Positions 32,676 to 40,507 of a DNA stretch of 58,111 nucleotides are shown piece after piece. The first letter of the stretch is position 1. Every line of letters starts with the position of its first letter. Made by a program: the position numbers and the translations under genes. Source of the DNA: an uncultured Oscillospiraceae bacterium (GTDB lineage Bacteria; Bacillota; Clostridia; Oscillospirales; Acutalibacteraceae); NCBI GenBank assembly GCA_900543395.1, contig UQQT01000013.1:1-58111 (forward strand), written 5' to 3'. The notes beneath the pieces are model-generated. The model saw nothing but the letters and a program-made list of their open reading frames with translations, made no database searches and was not told where the DNA came from.

Positions 32676-33767
32676 ATGGGTGACAAGATAAGAATAGGCA
32701 TTATCGGCTGCGGGGGAATCGCAAACGGGAAGCATCTCCCCGCTCTCGCTAAGCGCGAGGACGCCGAACTCGCTGCATTCTGCGATATTATAGAGGAGAG
32801 AGCCGTCGATACAAAAAATAAATGGGGAACAGAGGACGCAAAGGTTTACATTGATTATAAGGAGCTTTTAAAGGACGAGACAATCGACGTTGTTCACGTC
32901 TGCACGCCCAACCGCTCCCACTCGTTTATAACAATAGATTCGCTCGAAGCGGGCAAGCACGTTATGTGCGAGAAGCCCATGGCTAAAACCTATGAGGAAG
33001 CAAAAGCCATGCTTGACGCTTCCCAGAGAACGGGCAGGCTTCTATCGATAGGCTACCAGAACAGACACTGTCCCGAAAATCTCTACGCAAAAGCCGTATG
33101 CGAGAGCGGAGAGCTCGGCGAGATTTATTTTGCCAAAGCCGTCGCCTTAAGACGAAGAGCCGTTCCGACGTGGGGCGTATTTCTCAACGAGTATGAGCAG
33201 GGCGGAGGTCCTCTTATCGATATCGGAACTCATGCGCTTGACCTTACGCTGTGGATGATGAATAACTATAAGCCCAAAATGGTTGTAGGAAATACGTTCA
33301 GACGGCTTGCGGATCAGAAAAATACGGCTAACGCGTGGGGCGACTGGGATCCCGAGAAATTCACCGTCGAGGATTCGGCATTCGGATATATCGTGATGGA
33401 GAACGGCGCGGTCGTTATCCTCGAATCGAGCTGGGCTCTTAATATTGCAAGACCCAAGGAGGCGGCATTCCTGCTGTGCGGCGACAAGGGCGGCATAGAC
33501 ACCGTCGGCGATAACGACGTTACCGTAAACTATGTAAAGAACGGCAGACAGGTTGTCGAGATTCCCGATATGAATGCGGGCGGAGTCGCATTCTACGACG
33601 GCAATTCGTCCGACGCGACCGACCTCGACATGTACGACTGGTTCAAGGCGATAAAGGGTGAGGGCGAGGTTTTCGTAAAGCCCGAGCAGGCTCTTGTCGT
33701 AACGCGTATTTTAGAGGCGATATATACCTCGGCAAAAACGGGCAAACCCGTATATATTAACGATTGA
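32676..33767 (+). CDS. Gfo/Idh/MocA-family oxidoreductase
   Basis: A 363-residue NAD(P)-dependent sugar or polyol dehydrogenase. The N-terminal Rossmann fold opens with IGIIGCGGIANGKHLPAL (nucleotide motif GxGxxA/G) and has the conserved CEKPMAKTYEEA segment with the catalytic lysine of EKP. The C-terminal alpha/beta domain holds IDIGTHALDLTLWM, where the family keeps D and H active-site residues. It leads an operon with two TIM-barrel isomerase/epimerase genes, a set known from keto-glycoside pathways in which such an enzyme oxidises C3 of a sugar. AAAGGACG precedes ATG 32676; the frame opens at 32640 but without a ribosome site. Confidence 0.88.
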   Translation: MGDKIRIGIIGCGGIANGKHLPALAKREDAELAAFCDIIEERAVDTKNKWGTEDAKVYIDYKELLKDETIDVVHVCTPNRSHSFITIDSLEAGKHVMCEKPMAKTYEEAKAMLDASQRTGRLLSIGYQNRHCPENLYAKAVCESGELGEIYFAKAVALRRRAVPTWGVFLNEYEQGGGPLIDIGTHALDLTLWMMNNYKPKMVVGNTFRRLADQKNTANAWGDWDPEKFTVEDSAFGYIVMENGAVVILESSWALNIARPKEAAFLLCGDKGGIDTVGDNDVTVNYVKNGRQVVEIPDMNAGGVAFYDGNSSDATDLDMYDWFKAIKGEGEVFVKPEQALVVTRILEAIYTSAKTGKPVYIND

Positions 33768-33781
33768 CAGGAGGGCAAACG

Positions 33782-34513
33782 ATGAAATTTGCAGTACAGC
33801 TTTACACCTTAAGAGATCTTATTCATTCGGGCGGCGACCTTATCAATATATTAAAGGACGTTAAGGCAATAGGATTTGACGGCGTTGAATTCGCGGGATA
33901 TCGGGATCTGGACGCGGAGACTCTTAAAAAGGCTCTCGACGACGCGGGACTCGTCGCAGTCGGAACGCATATAGGGCTTGAAAATTACGACGAGGAGCAT
34001 CTCGACGCTACATTAAAATACGGAAAAACGCTCGGACTTTCCAAAATGGGCATGGGCGGCGCAGACGTTTTCACAAGAGAAGGTCTTGAGCATTTTAAGA
34101 AAATAATAGGCCCCGCGGCTGAAAAGGCCGAAAAAGAGGGTATTAAAATTTATTATCATAACCATGACAGAGAGTTCGCTCCCGTCGACGAAAAAAGCGA
34201 TAAGCTTATTATCGACGAAGTCGCTCAGGTCTGCTCATTGCAGATAGACACGTACTGGAGTTTTTACGCCGGCGTTGACAATCATAAATTCTTAACAGAG
34301 CATAAGGACAGTATTGTCCACATTCACATAAAGGACGGGCTTGACGGTCATCCCAAGGCTCTGACAGAGGGTAACTGTGACCTTGATACGGTCGTTAAGA
34401 CTGTAAAGGAAATCGGACTTGACTGGGTAATTCTCGAAAACGACAATCCGGAGCCCGACGGCCTTTCCGACATTAAGAGAAGCATGGAGTTTCTCAAAGC
34501 CAATTTCAGATAA
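33782..34513 (+). CDS. Sugar phosphate isomerase/epimerase-like TIM barrel (short)
   Basis: A 243-residue AP-endonuclease-2/xylose-isomerase-like barrel. It begins MKFAVQLYTLRDLI and has the family's metal-site features: YYHNHDREF (His), QIDTYW (Asp), HIHIKDG (His) and ILENDNPEP (Glu). Members act on inositol derivatives, keto-sugars or sugar phosphates. Start ATG 33782 follows AGGAGG and lies 14 bases after the oxidoreductase stop. Fits an epimerase or dehydratase that handles the oxidised product of its neighbour. Confidence 0.84.
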   Translation: MKFAVQLYTLRDLIHSGGDLINILKDVKAIGFDGVEFAGYRDLDAETLKKALDDAGLVAVGTHIGLENYDEEHLDATLKYGKTLGLSKMGMGGADVFTREGLEHFKKIIGPAAEKAEKEGIKIYYHNHDREFAPVDEKSDKLIIDEVAQVCSLQIDTYWSFYAGVDNHKFLTEHKDSIVHIHIKDGLDGHPKALTEGNCDLDTVVKTVKEIGLDWVILENDNPEPDGLSDIKRSMEFLKANFR

Positions 34514-34530
34514 TAAGGAGATTTTACATA

Positions 34531-35496
34531 ATGAAACTCGGAGTTTTAACAAATTTATACGCAAAGCTTCCGTTTGAGGAAGTGCTGAAGCACCTTACGG
34601 ATATGGGCGTTGAGGCCGTTGAGATCGGCTGCGGAGGATATCCCGGAAACGACCACGCAAATCCCGAGGTTCTTTTAAACGATGACAAAAAGCTTGAGGA
34701 ATTCAAGGCTCTTATAAAGAAATACAATGTCGTAATCAGCGCATTGAGCTGTCACGGCAACCCCGTTCATCCCAATAAGGAGATTGCGGCGAAATTCGAT
34801 AAGGACATGCGCGATACCGTCCTGCTTGCGGAGAAGCTGGGCATAGATCAGATAAACACGTTCTCGGGCTGTCCCGGCGACTGCGAGGATTCGAAATACC
34901 CCAACTGGGTAACCTGCCCGTGGCCGAACGATTTTTCGGAGGTGCTCGAATGGCAGTGGAACGAGGTTCTCATTCCCTACTGGAAAGAGTTTGTCGCATT
35001 CGCAAAGAGTCACGGCGTTACGAAAATCGGTCTTGAGCTTCATCCCGGCTTCTGCGTTTACAATACGGAGTCGCTTTTAAGACTCCGCAATGCCGTAGGA
35101 CCCGAAATCGGCGCGAACTTCGACCCCAGCCATCTTATCTGGCAGGGTATGGATCCCGTTGTCGTTATTAAAGAGCTCGGGGACGCGATATTCCACGTTC
35201 ACGCAAAGGATACAAAGCTTGATAAGTACAATATCGCAAGAACGGGCGTTCTCGATACGAAGCCGTACGCGGATGAAATTCACCGTTCGTGGCTTTTCAG
35301 AAGCGTAGGCTACGGAAACGATCTCGGCTACTGGAAGGATATCGTAAGCGCGCTTCGTATGACAGGCTACGACCACGTTCTTTCAATTGAACATGAGGAT
35401 TCTCTCATGAGTCAGGACGAGGGCTTGAGAAAAGCTGTCGAAACTCTCAATCAGGCTATTATTAAAGAGGGAACCTGCGAGATGTGGTGGGTTTAA
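34531..35496 (+). CDS. Sugar phosphate isomerase/epimerase-like TIM barrel (long)
   Basis: A 321-residue xylose-isomerase-like barrel with the four metal ligands readable in GLELHPG (Glu), NFDPSH (Asp/His), HVHAKDT (His) and SIEHEDS (Glu). A WVTCPWP block and a RTGVLDTKPY insert, with WLFRSVGYG, make it longer than its neighbour. Related proteins occur beside Gfo/Idh/MocA dehydrogenases in many gut bacteria; E. coli YcjR, a 3-keto-glucoside 4-epimerase, is a characterised distant example. AAGGAG precedes ATG 34531, 17 bases after the short barrel gene. No transporter or glycosidase is attached to the unit. Confidence 0.85.
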   Translation: MKLGVLTNLYAKLPFEEVLKHLTDMGVEAVEIGCGGYPGNDHANPEVLLNDDKKLEEFKALIKKYNVVISALSCHGNPVHPNKEIAAKFDKDMRDTVLLAEKLGIDQINTFSGCPGDCEDSKYPNWVTCPWPNDFSEVLEWQWNEVLIPYWKEFVAFAKSHGVTKIGLELHPGFCVYNTESLLRLRNAVGPEIGANFDPSHLIWQGMDPVVVIKELGDAIFHVHAKDTKLDKYNIARTGVLDTKPYADEIHRSWLFRSVGYGNDLGYWKDIVSALRMTGYDHVLSIEHEDSLMSQDEGLRKAVETLNQAIIKEGTCEMWWV

Positions 35497-35523
35497 TTCT
35501 TATATTATTAATTTATAAAACAA

Positions 35524-35566
35524 TCGGCTTCGGGATAAAACAGAATACCCCGAGGCCGAATTTTTT
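35524..35566 (+). terminator. Terminator of the oxidoreductase/isomerase operon
   Basis: TCGGCTTCGGG (35524-35534) pairs with CCCGAGGCCGA (35549-35559), one G-T wobble, followed by six T. Confidence 0.85.
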
Positions 35567-35574
35567 GTTTTTTC

Positions 35575-35601
35575 TGCAACACTTTATATAAATTTAACGT
35601 C
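35575..35601 (+). promoter_or_regulatory. Candidate ECF-type autoregulated promoter
   Basis: TGCAAC (35575-35580), 17 bases, CGTC (35598-35601), close to the TGAAAC-N16-CGTA pattern of sigma-W-like promoters. It lies just before the ECF sigma gene, where autoregulated promoters are usually found. Confidence 0.4.
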
Positions 35602-35627
35602 TTATGTACGAAAGGAGCGGGACACTG

Positions 35628-36149
35628 ATGAAAAAAGACATACGCTCGCTCGTCCGACGGGCGAAAAACGGAGACTCCGAGGCTTTCGGCGATTTATACG
35701 AGATATATGCGCTTGATATGTACAAATTTGCACTGTATTTTATGCATAATGAGCAGGACGCTCTCGATGCGGTGCAGAACGCTTGCGTCAAGGCATATTC
35801 CTCGATAGTGTCGTTAAAAGACCCGAACGCGTTTAAATCATGGCTGTTTAAAATACTGTCCAATATATGTAAATCGTCGCTTACGTCCGCTCAGGCAAAG
35901 AACGAATGTAAAATCGCTGACGGGGACGTCCCCGTCGTAATGAGCGGGCAGGACGGAGATTTTACATTGAGAACGGAAATTTACGACGCCATGGAGAGTC
36001 TGACGGATGAAGAGCGTACGGTCGTTATTCTCAGCGTTGTGCACCGATACAAAAGCTCCGAGATTGCCGAGATAATAAATTGTCCCGCGTCTACGGTACG
36101 CTCGAAGCTTTCCCGCTCGCTTTCCAAGCTGAGAATGATTCTTACATAA
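35628..36149 (+). CDS. ECF-type RNA polymerase sigma factor
   Basis: A 173-residue extracytoplasmic-function sigma factor. Region 2 spans about residues 20-85, with the DALDAVQNACVKAYSSI stretch of region 2.2 and FKSWLFKILSNICKS of 2.3-2.4. Region 4 spans about 120-170, with EIAEIINCPASTVRSKLSR as its helix-turn-helix. There is no region 1 or 3. Start ATG 35628 with AAAGGAG; the frame opens at 35604. The next gene begins 12 bases later and encodes a membrane protein placed where anti-sigma factors normally lie. Confidence 0.9.
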   Translation: MKKDIRSLVRRAKNGDSEAFGDLYEIYALDMYKFALYFMHNEQDALDAVQNACVKAYSSIVSLKDPNAFKSWLFKILSNICKSSLTSAQAKNECKIADGDVPVVMSGQDGDFTLRTEIYDAMESLTDEERTVVILSVVHRYKSSEIAEIINCPASTVRSKLSRSLSKLRMILT

Positions 36150-36161
36150 GGAGTGACTTAT

Positions 36162-38249
36162 ATGAATAAGCAGGATAAAGAGCTTTTAGACAAAATAAAA
36201 AGCGCGTCCGATAATGTCTCGCTCCCCGAAGAGCTCAGCAGAGACAATATCGTAAAAAAGCTTGACGGCGTAAAGCAGATAGCTGTCGTCGAGGCTCAGG
36301 GACAAAAAACGGTTAAAGGCGGCAGCGGGATCAATAAAAAACGTATAATAAGCGCGGCAGTATCCGTCGCGGCTGCAATTGCGATAGTAATAGGAATAGG
36401 AGCGGTCGGATTCGGAAGTAAAACTCCGAAGGTGAAAAGCGGAAGCCCCGACAGCTCGAATGTCAATATTAATAATAACTATAATTCATCAATTGACAGA
36501 ACGGGCTACGGCGACATTGAAGCCATAGTTGCCGATTACTATAAAAAACAGTTGAGCGAACGGAAAAAAGAACGGATATTCAATTCATTTCCATTATACT
36601 CATATAAAAATTCGGCGTCAGACGGTGCGGCAAGCCCGGGTCAGTCTTACAATGAGTCGGCTCAGGTCACCGACGCTTCGTCATACGGTAAAACCAATTT
36701 ACAGGTTGACGGAGTCGACGAGGGCGATATCGTCAAAACCGACGGAAAAAACATTTATGTATGTTCAAACGACAGAATATATATTCTCGACGTTTCCGAC
36801 GAAAAAAACATAAAAACGCTCAATTCGTTTCCCGTATATGTAAACGAGGACGACAGCACCGATTCTTATGTTGAAGAAATGTATTTATCGGACGGAATGC
36901 TTATTACGGTTGTTTCCGTATTTGATAACGGGGACGAGTTATACTCGGATCGTTGTTTATACTCTTGTGCGGTTCGACGCGGAAATACCGTGGTATCGGT
37001 TTATAATATAACAAATCCCAAATCTCCGGTTATGGAGTTTTCATACGCAAGCGACGGCTCATACGTCTCATCGAGACTTATCGGAGGTAAATTTATATAC
37101 GTCGGACAATACGATATTCCGTTCGACTATTACGAAAATAATGAAGAAACGAGTATCGAAGATTTAAAGGAAAACTGCGTTCCCACCGAGATTATAAACG
37201 GAATAGAGAGAAAGAGAATAAACGCCGGTAATATCTGCGTTCGAGATACCGATAATCCGACGACATATCAAACCGTTGCCTCATTTAACATAAGCGACTG
37301 CGAAAATACATTTTATTCCGGCGCGTCGCTCGGCGGAGGCGGGAAAGTTTACTGCGACGGCGAATACCTCTTTGTTTCTTCTTACGGACATCTTGAAAAA
37401 AACAAGGACATACAGGGCGTTAATTCGTATTCGGCAACAACGATTACCGCGTACAGAATCGACAGCGGCGCTCTTACGAATACGGGTTCCGTAACCCTGC
37501 CCGGAAGCGTTATAGGTCAGTTCTCAATGGACAGATATAACGGATATTTCAGAGTCGCCGTTGACGCGATGTATAAAAATGATTCCGCAAGCTACGTGTT
37601 CATAGTTAACGATAAGCTCGAAGTCATTTCGAGAACCGAGGCGTTCGGTCTGGGCGAAAGCATGAAGTCCGTCCGCTTTACAGGCGATACGGCTTATGCG
37701 GTAACGTTTTTCCAGACAGACCCGCTGTTTGTCATAGATTTAAGCGACGTAAAGAATCCCAAGATCGTCGGCGAGCTTAAAATTCCCGGATTCTCGTCAT
37801 ATCTCCACCCCGTCGGCAATAACCTCGTTCTCGGCGTCGGCGACGGTGGAGACGAAAAAGGCACCGACGGTTCTGCGGAAATCAAGCTTTTCGACGTTTC
37901 CGACGCGAAGAATCCCAAGTGCGTTGACTCTCTCAATATAAAAAACGCACATATAAATACCGATCATAAGGCGTTTACCTCGTTCGGCGACGACAGATAC
38001 GGCGTTATATTGGAGCAGTTCGACGACGTCAACGTAAACATATCCCGTATCAAGGCGCTGATTGTAGATATCAAGACCTCAAGAATATCAAAAACAGAGT
38101 ATTATATGGGACCGGTCAACGACGATATATACAGAACCCGCGCGACGTATATAGGCGATAATCTGTTTGTCGTGGGAGATTCGGGTGTAATTTCGTACAG
38201 TCTGTCGACCGGCGAAAAGCTCGGAACCTACATCTACTGTGACAATTGA
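36162..38249 (+). CDS. Membrane-anchored beta-propeller protein, possible anti-sigma/sensor
   Basis: A 695-residue protein. A cytoplasmic N-terminus of about 60 residues contains a NVSLPEELSRDNI segment, one transmembrane helix follows at about 61-85, and then a long extracytoplasmic part with a charged linker and a C-terminal beta-propeller of the COG4880 kind, distantly related to WD40. Repeated LDVSDEKNIK, FDVSDAKNPK, IDLSDVKNPK elements mark blades. The short cytosolic part plus helix directly downstream of an ECF sigma factor fits an anti-sigma factor whose external propeller senses a surface signal. AAGGAG precedes ATG 36162. The regulatory role is inferred from position. Confidence 0.8.
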   Translation: MNKQDKELLDKIKSASDNVSLPEELSRDNIVKKLDGVKQIAVVEAQGQKTVKGGSGINKKRIISAAVSVAAAIAIVIGIGAVGFGSKTPKVKSGSPDSSNVNINNNYNSSIDRTGYGDIEAIVADYYKKQLSERKKERIFNSFPLYSYKNSASDGAASPGQSYNESAQVTDASSYGKTNLQVDGVDEGDIVKTDGKNIYVCSNDRIYILDVSDEKNIKTLNSFPVYVNEDDSTDSYVEEMYLSDGMLITVVSVFDNGDELYSDRCLYSCAVRRGNTVVSVYNITNPKSPVMEFSYASDGSYVSSRLIGGKFIYVGQYDIPFDYYENNEETSIEDLKENCVPTEIINGIERKRINAGNICVRDTDNPTTYQTVASFNISDCENTFYSGASLGGGGKVYCDGEYLFVSSYGHLEKNKDIQGVNSYSATTITAYRIDSGALTNTGSVTLPGSVIGQFSMDRYNGYFRVAVDAMYKNDSASYVFIVNDKLEVISRTEAFGLGESMKSVRFTGDTAYAVTFFQTDPLFVIDLSDVKNPKIVGELKIPGFSSYLHPVGNNLVLGVGDGGDEKGTDGSAEIKLFDVSDAKNPKCVDSLNIKNAHINTDHKAFTSFGDDRYGVILEQFDDVNVNISRIKALIVDIKTSRISKTEYYMGPVNDDIYRTRATYIGDNLFVVGDSGVISYSLSTGEKLGTYIYCDN

Positions 38250-38339
38250 TAATCTTTTAACGATTTCTTTATAAACTTTAAGAAAAATCAAGGTTATTTT
38301 AAGCTGTGAACGTTATATTTTAATCACAGGATGCATCAA

Positions 38340-38460
38340 AGGTCAGCTGTCCCGACCTGAGCGAATAAAAACGGTTAAATGCGGACAGACAAACAGCTCC
38401 ATGTTCTTAATGAACATTTCATGTACATATACCTCTCTTTTTTAAACCTTACGGTTTGAG
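38340..38460 (+). ncRNA. Candidate structured RNA with possible pseudoknot
   Basis: The region holds AGGTC/GACCT (38340-38344 with 38354-38358), whose loop CTGTCC (38347-38352) is complementary to GGACAG (38383-38388), giving an H-type pseudoknot. The overlapping AGCTGT (38345-38350) could pair instead with ACAGCT (38393-38398). Two hairpins follow, ATGTTC/GAACAT (38401-38417) and AAACC/GGTTT (38444-38457), and then a strong terminator. I do not recognise a known family. The rest of the 326-base gap holds only the terminator and the next promoter. Confidence 0.4.
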
Positions 38461-38461
38461 A

Positions 38462-38505
38462 AAAAGCCGATCCTTCCCCCCTCGGATCGGCTTTTTCTTT
38501 TTTTT
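38462..38505 (+). terminator. Strong terminator
   Basis: A-tract plus GCCGATCC (38466-38473), then GGATCGGC (38484-38491) and a long T-rich tail. It ends the sigma/propeller transcript or the candidate RNA before it. Confidence 0.92.
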
Positions 38506-38508
38506 CGA

Positions 38509-38537
38509 TTGCAATTGAAGGCTATAGATGATAAAAT
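38509..38537 (+). promoter_or_regulatory. Promoter of the oligo-1,6-glucosidase gene
   Basis: TTGCAA (38509-38514), 17 bases, TAAAAT (38532-38537), followed by GGAGG at 38564-38568 and ATG 38576. Confidence 0.65.
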
Positions 38538-38575
38538 ATTAATGATTTATAATTATTAAAACCGGAGGTTCCCTT

Positions 38576-40249
38576 ATGTCAAAAACACGTTGGTACAAGG
38601 ACGCCGTTATATATCAGATTTATCCCAGAAGCTTCTGCGACAGCAACGGCGACGGAATAGGCGATATACGCGGTATTATAAGCAAGCTCGATTATCTTAA
38701 GGATTTGGGCGTTACGTGCGTGTGGCTGAGTCCCTGCTACAAGTCGCCCAATGCGGACAACGGCTACGATATCAGCGATTACCGCGATATCATGGACGAA
38801 TTCGGCACGCTCGGCGACTGGCAGGAAATGATAGACGGCATGCATGAAAGAGGAATCAAGCTTGTAATGGATCTCGTCGTAAATCATACGAGCGACGAGC
38901 ATGAGTGGTTCAAGCAGTCCCGTTCTTCAAAGGACAATCCGTACAGGGATTATTATATCTGGAGAAAGGGAAAGGGCAAGGACGGCAGAACTCCGCCGAA
39001 CAACTGGACGTCGAGATTTACCGGCTCCGCGTGGGAGTACGACGAGACGACGGGCGAATTTTATCTCCACCTTTTCCATAAGAAACAGCCCGACCTTAAC
39101 TGGGAGAATCCCAAGGTAAGACAGGAGGTTGCGGATATCTGCAGCTACTGGTTCGAAAAGGGCGTCGACGGCTTCAGATGCGACGTTATAACTTATATAA
39201 GCAAGGATCAGTCGTTTGCCGACGGTAAATTCAATCCTGTCGTATGCGGTGACGAGCATTTCGTTATAGGTCCGAGATACCATGAGTTTATTCACGAGCT
39301 TAACGAAAAATCGTGGTCTAAGTACGACACGATGATTGTCGGTGAGGCGCAGGGCATTACGATAAACAATGCGTTTGACTGCGTTGACGAGAGCCGTGAG
39401 GAGCTTGACTGCGTGTTTACGTTCGAGCATCAGACCGAGGTTGACTCGTTTATGACGACTATACCTAAGCCGTTTAATCTTAAAAAGTGGAAGGAGATTT
39501 TCTCATCCTGGCAGGCTCTGCCCGACACGTGCTGGAACTCGCTCTATCTTGAAAATCATGATTATCCGCGTGTTGTCCCGCGTTACGGAAAAACGGAGTA
39601 CCGCGAATATGTCGACAAAATGCTTGCAATCAGCATTAACTTCTTAAAGGGTACGCCGTATATATATCAGGGACAGGAAATCGGTATGACGAATTTCGAG
39701 GATCTCGAACCCGACGAGTACAGGGATGTAGTTTCCTTACAGCTTCGCGATACGGTCAGAAAGTTTTTCCCGCCGGCAATGCCCATAGTAAAGTGGGGAC
39801 TTAACAAAAAAGCGAGAGATCACGCGCGCGCTCCGATGCAGTGGGACGACAGCGAGTACGCGGGATTTTCGACGGTCGAGCCGTGGATGCCCAACAACCC
39901 GAATTATCCCGAAATAAACGTTAAAAAAGCCCTTGAGGATAAAAACAGCGTGTGGTATTTCTATCAGAAGATAAACCGTATGCGTATAGGCGACGAGATA
40001 ATAAGATACGGTACATATAAGCAGTATATGCCCGAAAATAAGGATATCTGGGTGTACGAAAGAGCATACAACGGCAAAAAATACGTCGTCGTCGCAAGCT
40101 ATACGGACAAGGAAGCCGTGTTTACCATGCCCAGAGAGTTAAGATATAATAAATGCAGGCTTATTCTTCATAATTATAACGACGGTGAGTTTATGCTCAC
40201 AAGCTGTCGTTTGAAACCGTATGAGGCTTTCGTATTTGAGACGGAGTAA
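38576..40249 (+). CDS. malL: GH13 oligo-1,6-glucosidase/alpha-glucosidase
   Basis: A 557-residue cytoplasmic GH13 (subfamily 31-like) glucosidase releasing glucose from the ends of isomalto-oligosaccharides. Conserved regions: DLVVNHTSDEH (region I), GFRCDVITY (region II, nucleophile Asp), VGEAQG (region III, acid/base Glu) and ENHDYPR (region IV, third Asp). QPDLNW is the region V form of the oligo-1,6-glucosidase group, and the Val after the nucleophile is the residue linked to alpha-1,6 action. No signal peptide, so the substrate is imported. It has its own promoter and terminator; no transporter is adjacent. Confidence 0.92.
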   Translation: MSKTRWYKDAVIYQIYPRSFCDSNGDGIGDIRGIISKLDYLKDLGVTCVWLSPCYKSPNADNGYDISDYRDIMDEFGTLGDWQEMIDGMHERGIKLVMDLVVNHTSDEHEWFKQSRSSKDNPYRDYYIWRKGKGKDGRTPPNNWTSRFTGSAWEYDETTGEFYLHLFHKKQPDLNWENPKVRQEVADICSYWFEKGVDGFRCDVITYISKDQSFADGKFNPVVCGDEHFVIGPRYHEFIHELNEKSWSKYDTMIVGEAQGITINNAFDCVDESREELDCVFTFEHQTEVDSFMTTIPKPFNLKKWKEIFSSWQALPDTCWNSLYLENHDYPRVVPRYGKTEYREYVDKMLAISINFLKGTPYIYQGQEIGMTNFEDLEPDEYRDVVSLQLRDTVRKFFPPAMPIVKWGLNKKARDHARAPMQWDDSEYAGFSTVEPWMPNNPNYPEINVKKALEDKNSVWYFYQKINRMRIGDEIIRYGTYKQYMPENKDIWVYERAYNGKKYVVVASYTDKEAVFTMPRELRYNKCRLILHNYNDGEFMLTSCRLKPYEAFVFETE

Positions 40250-40374
40250 CGGGGATGTTAAAGGTGATGTTAAAAACGCCCGGACCGCAAAAAGCAATTG
40301 TATAATAAAATAGGTTTGCTTTTTGCTATGAATTAACCTCACCCTCGGAGTACTTTTGTACGCCGTCGGGCAAG

Positions 40375-40405
40375 CCTAAAACACCGTTTGGGACGGCGTT
40401 TTAGG
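40375..40405 (+). repeat. Long imperfect inverted repeat after the glucosidase
   Basis: CCTAAAAC-A-CCGT (40375-40387) faces ACGG-C-GTTTTAGG (40393-40405): two perfect arms around an A-C mismatch and a small loop. It directly precedes the terminator at 40405-40432 and has no T tail of its own. Confidence 0.6.
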
Positions 40406-40432
40406 TTCGGTTAATCCATTCCGAACTTTTTT
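40405..40432 (+). terminator. Terminator after the glucosidase
   Basis: GTTCGG (40405-40410), ten-base loop, CCGAAC (40421-40426), six T. Confidence 0.7.
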
Positions 40433-40468
40433 CCTATCCCCTCCGTACAATAAAACAGCAGGTCTGTG

Positions 40469-40499
40469 AAAAATTTTTTCACAGACCTGTATTTATATA
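40469..40499 (-). terminator. Terminator after hydF
   Basis: Near-perfect palindrome CAGGTCTGTGAAAAA (40469-40483) with TTTTTTCACAGACCTG (40484-40499), just after the hydF stop on the minus strand. Confidence 0.75.
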
Positions 40500-40507
40500 G
40501 TTGTATT

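Noticed and set aside
32676..35496. C-glycoside cleavage (DgpABC/DfgAB-type) cluster
   Set aside because: The dehydrogenase and barrel would fit, but the small partner subunit of the C-glycosidase is missing.
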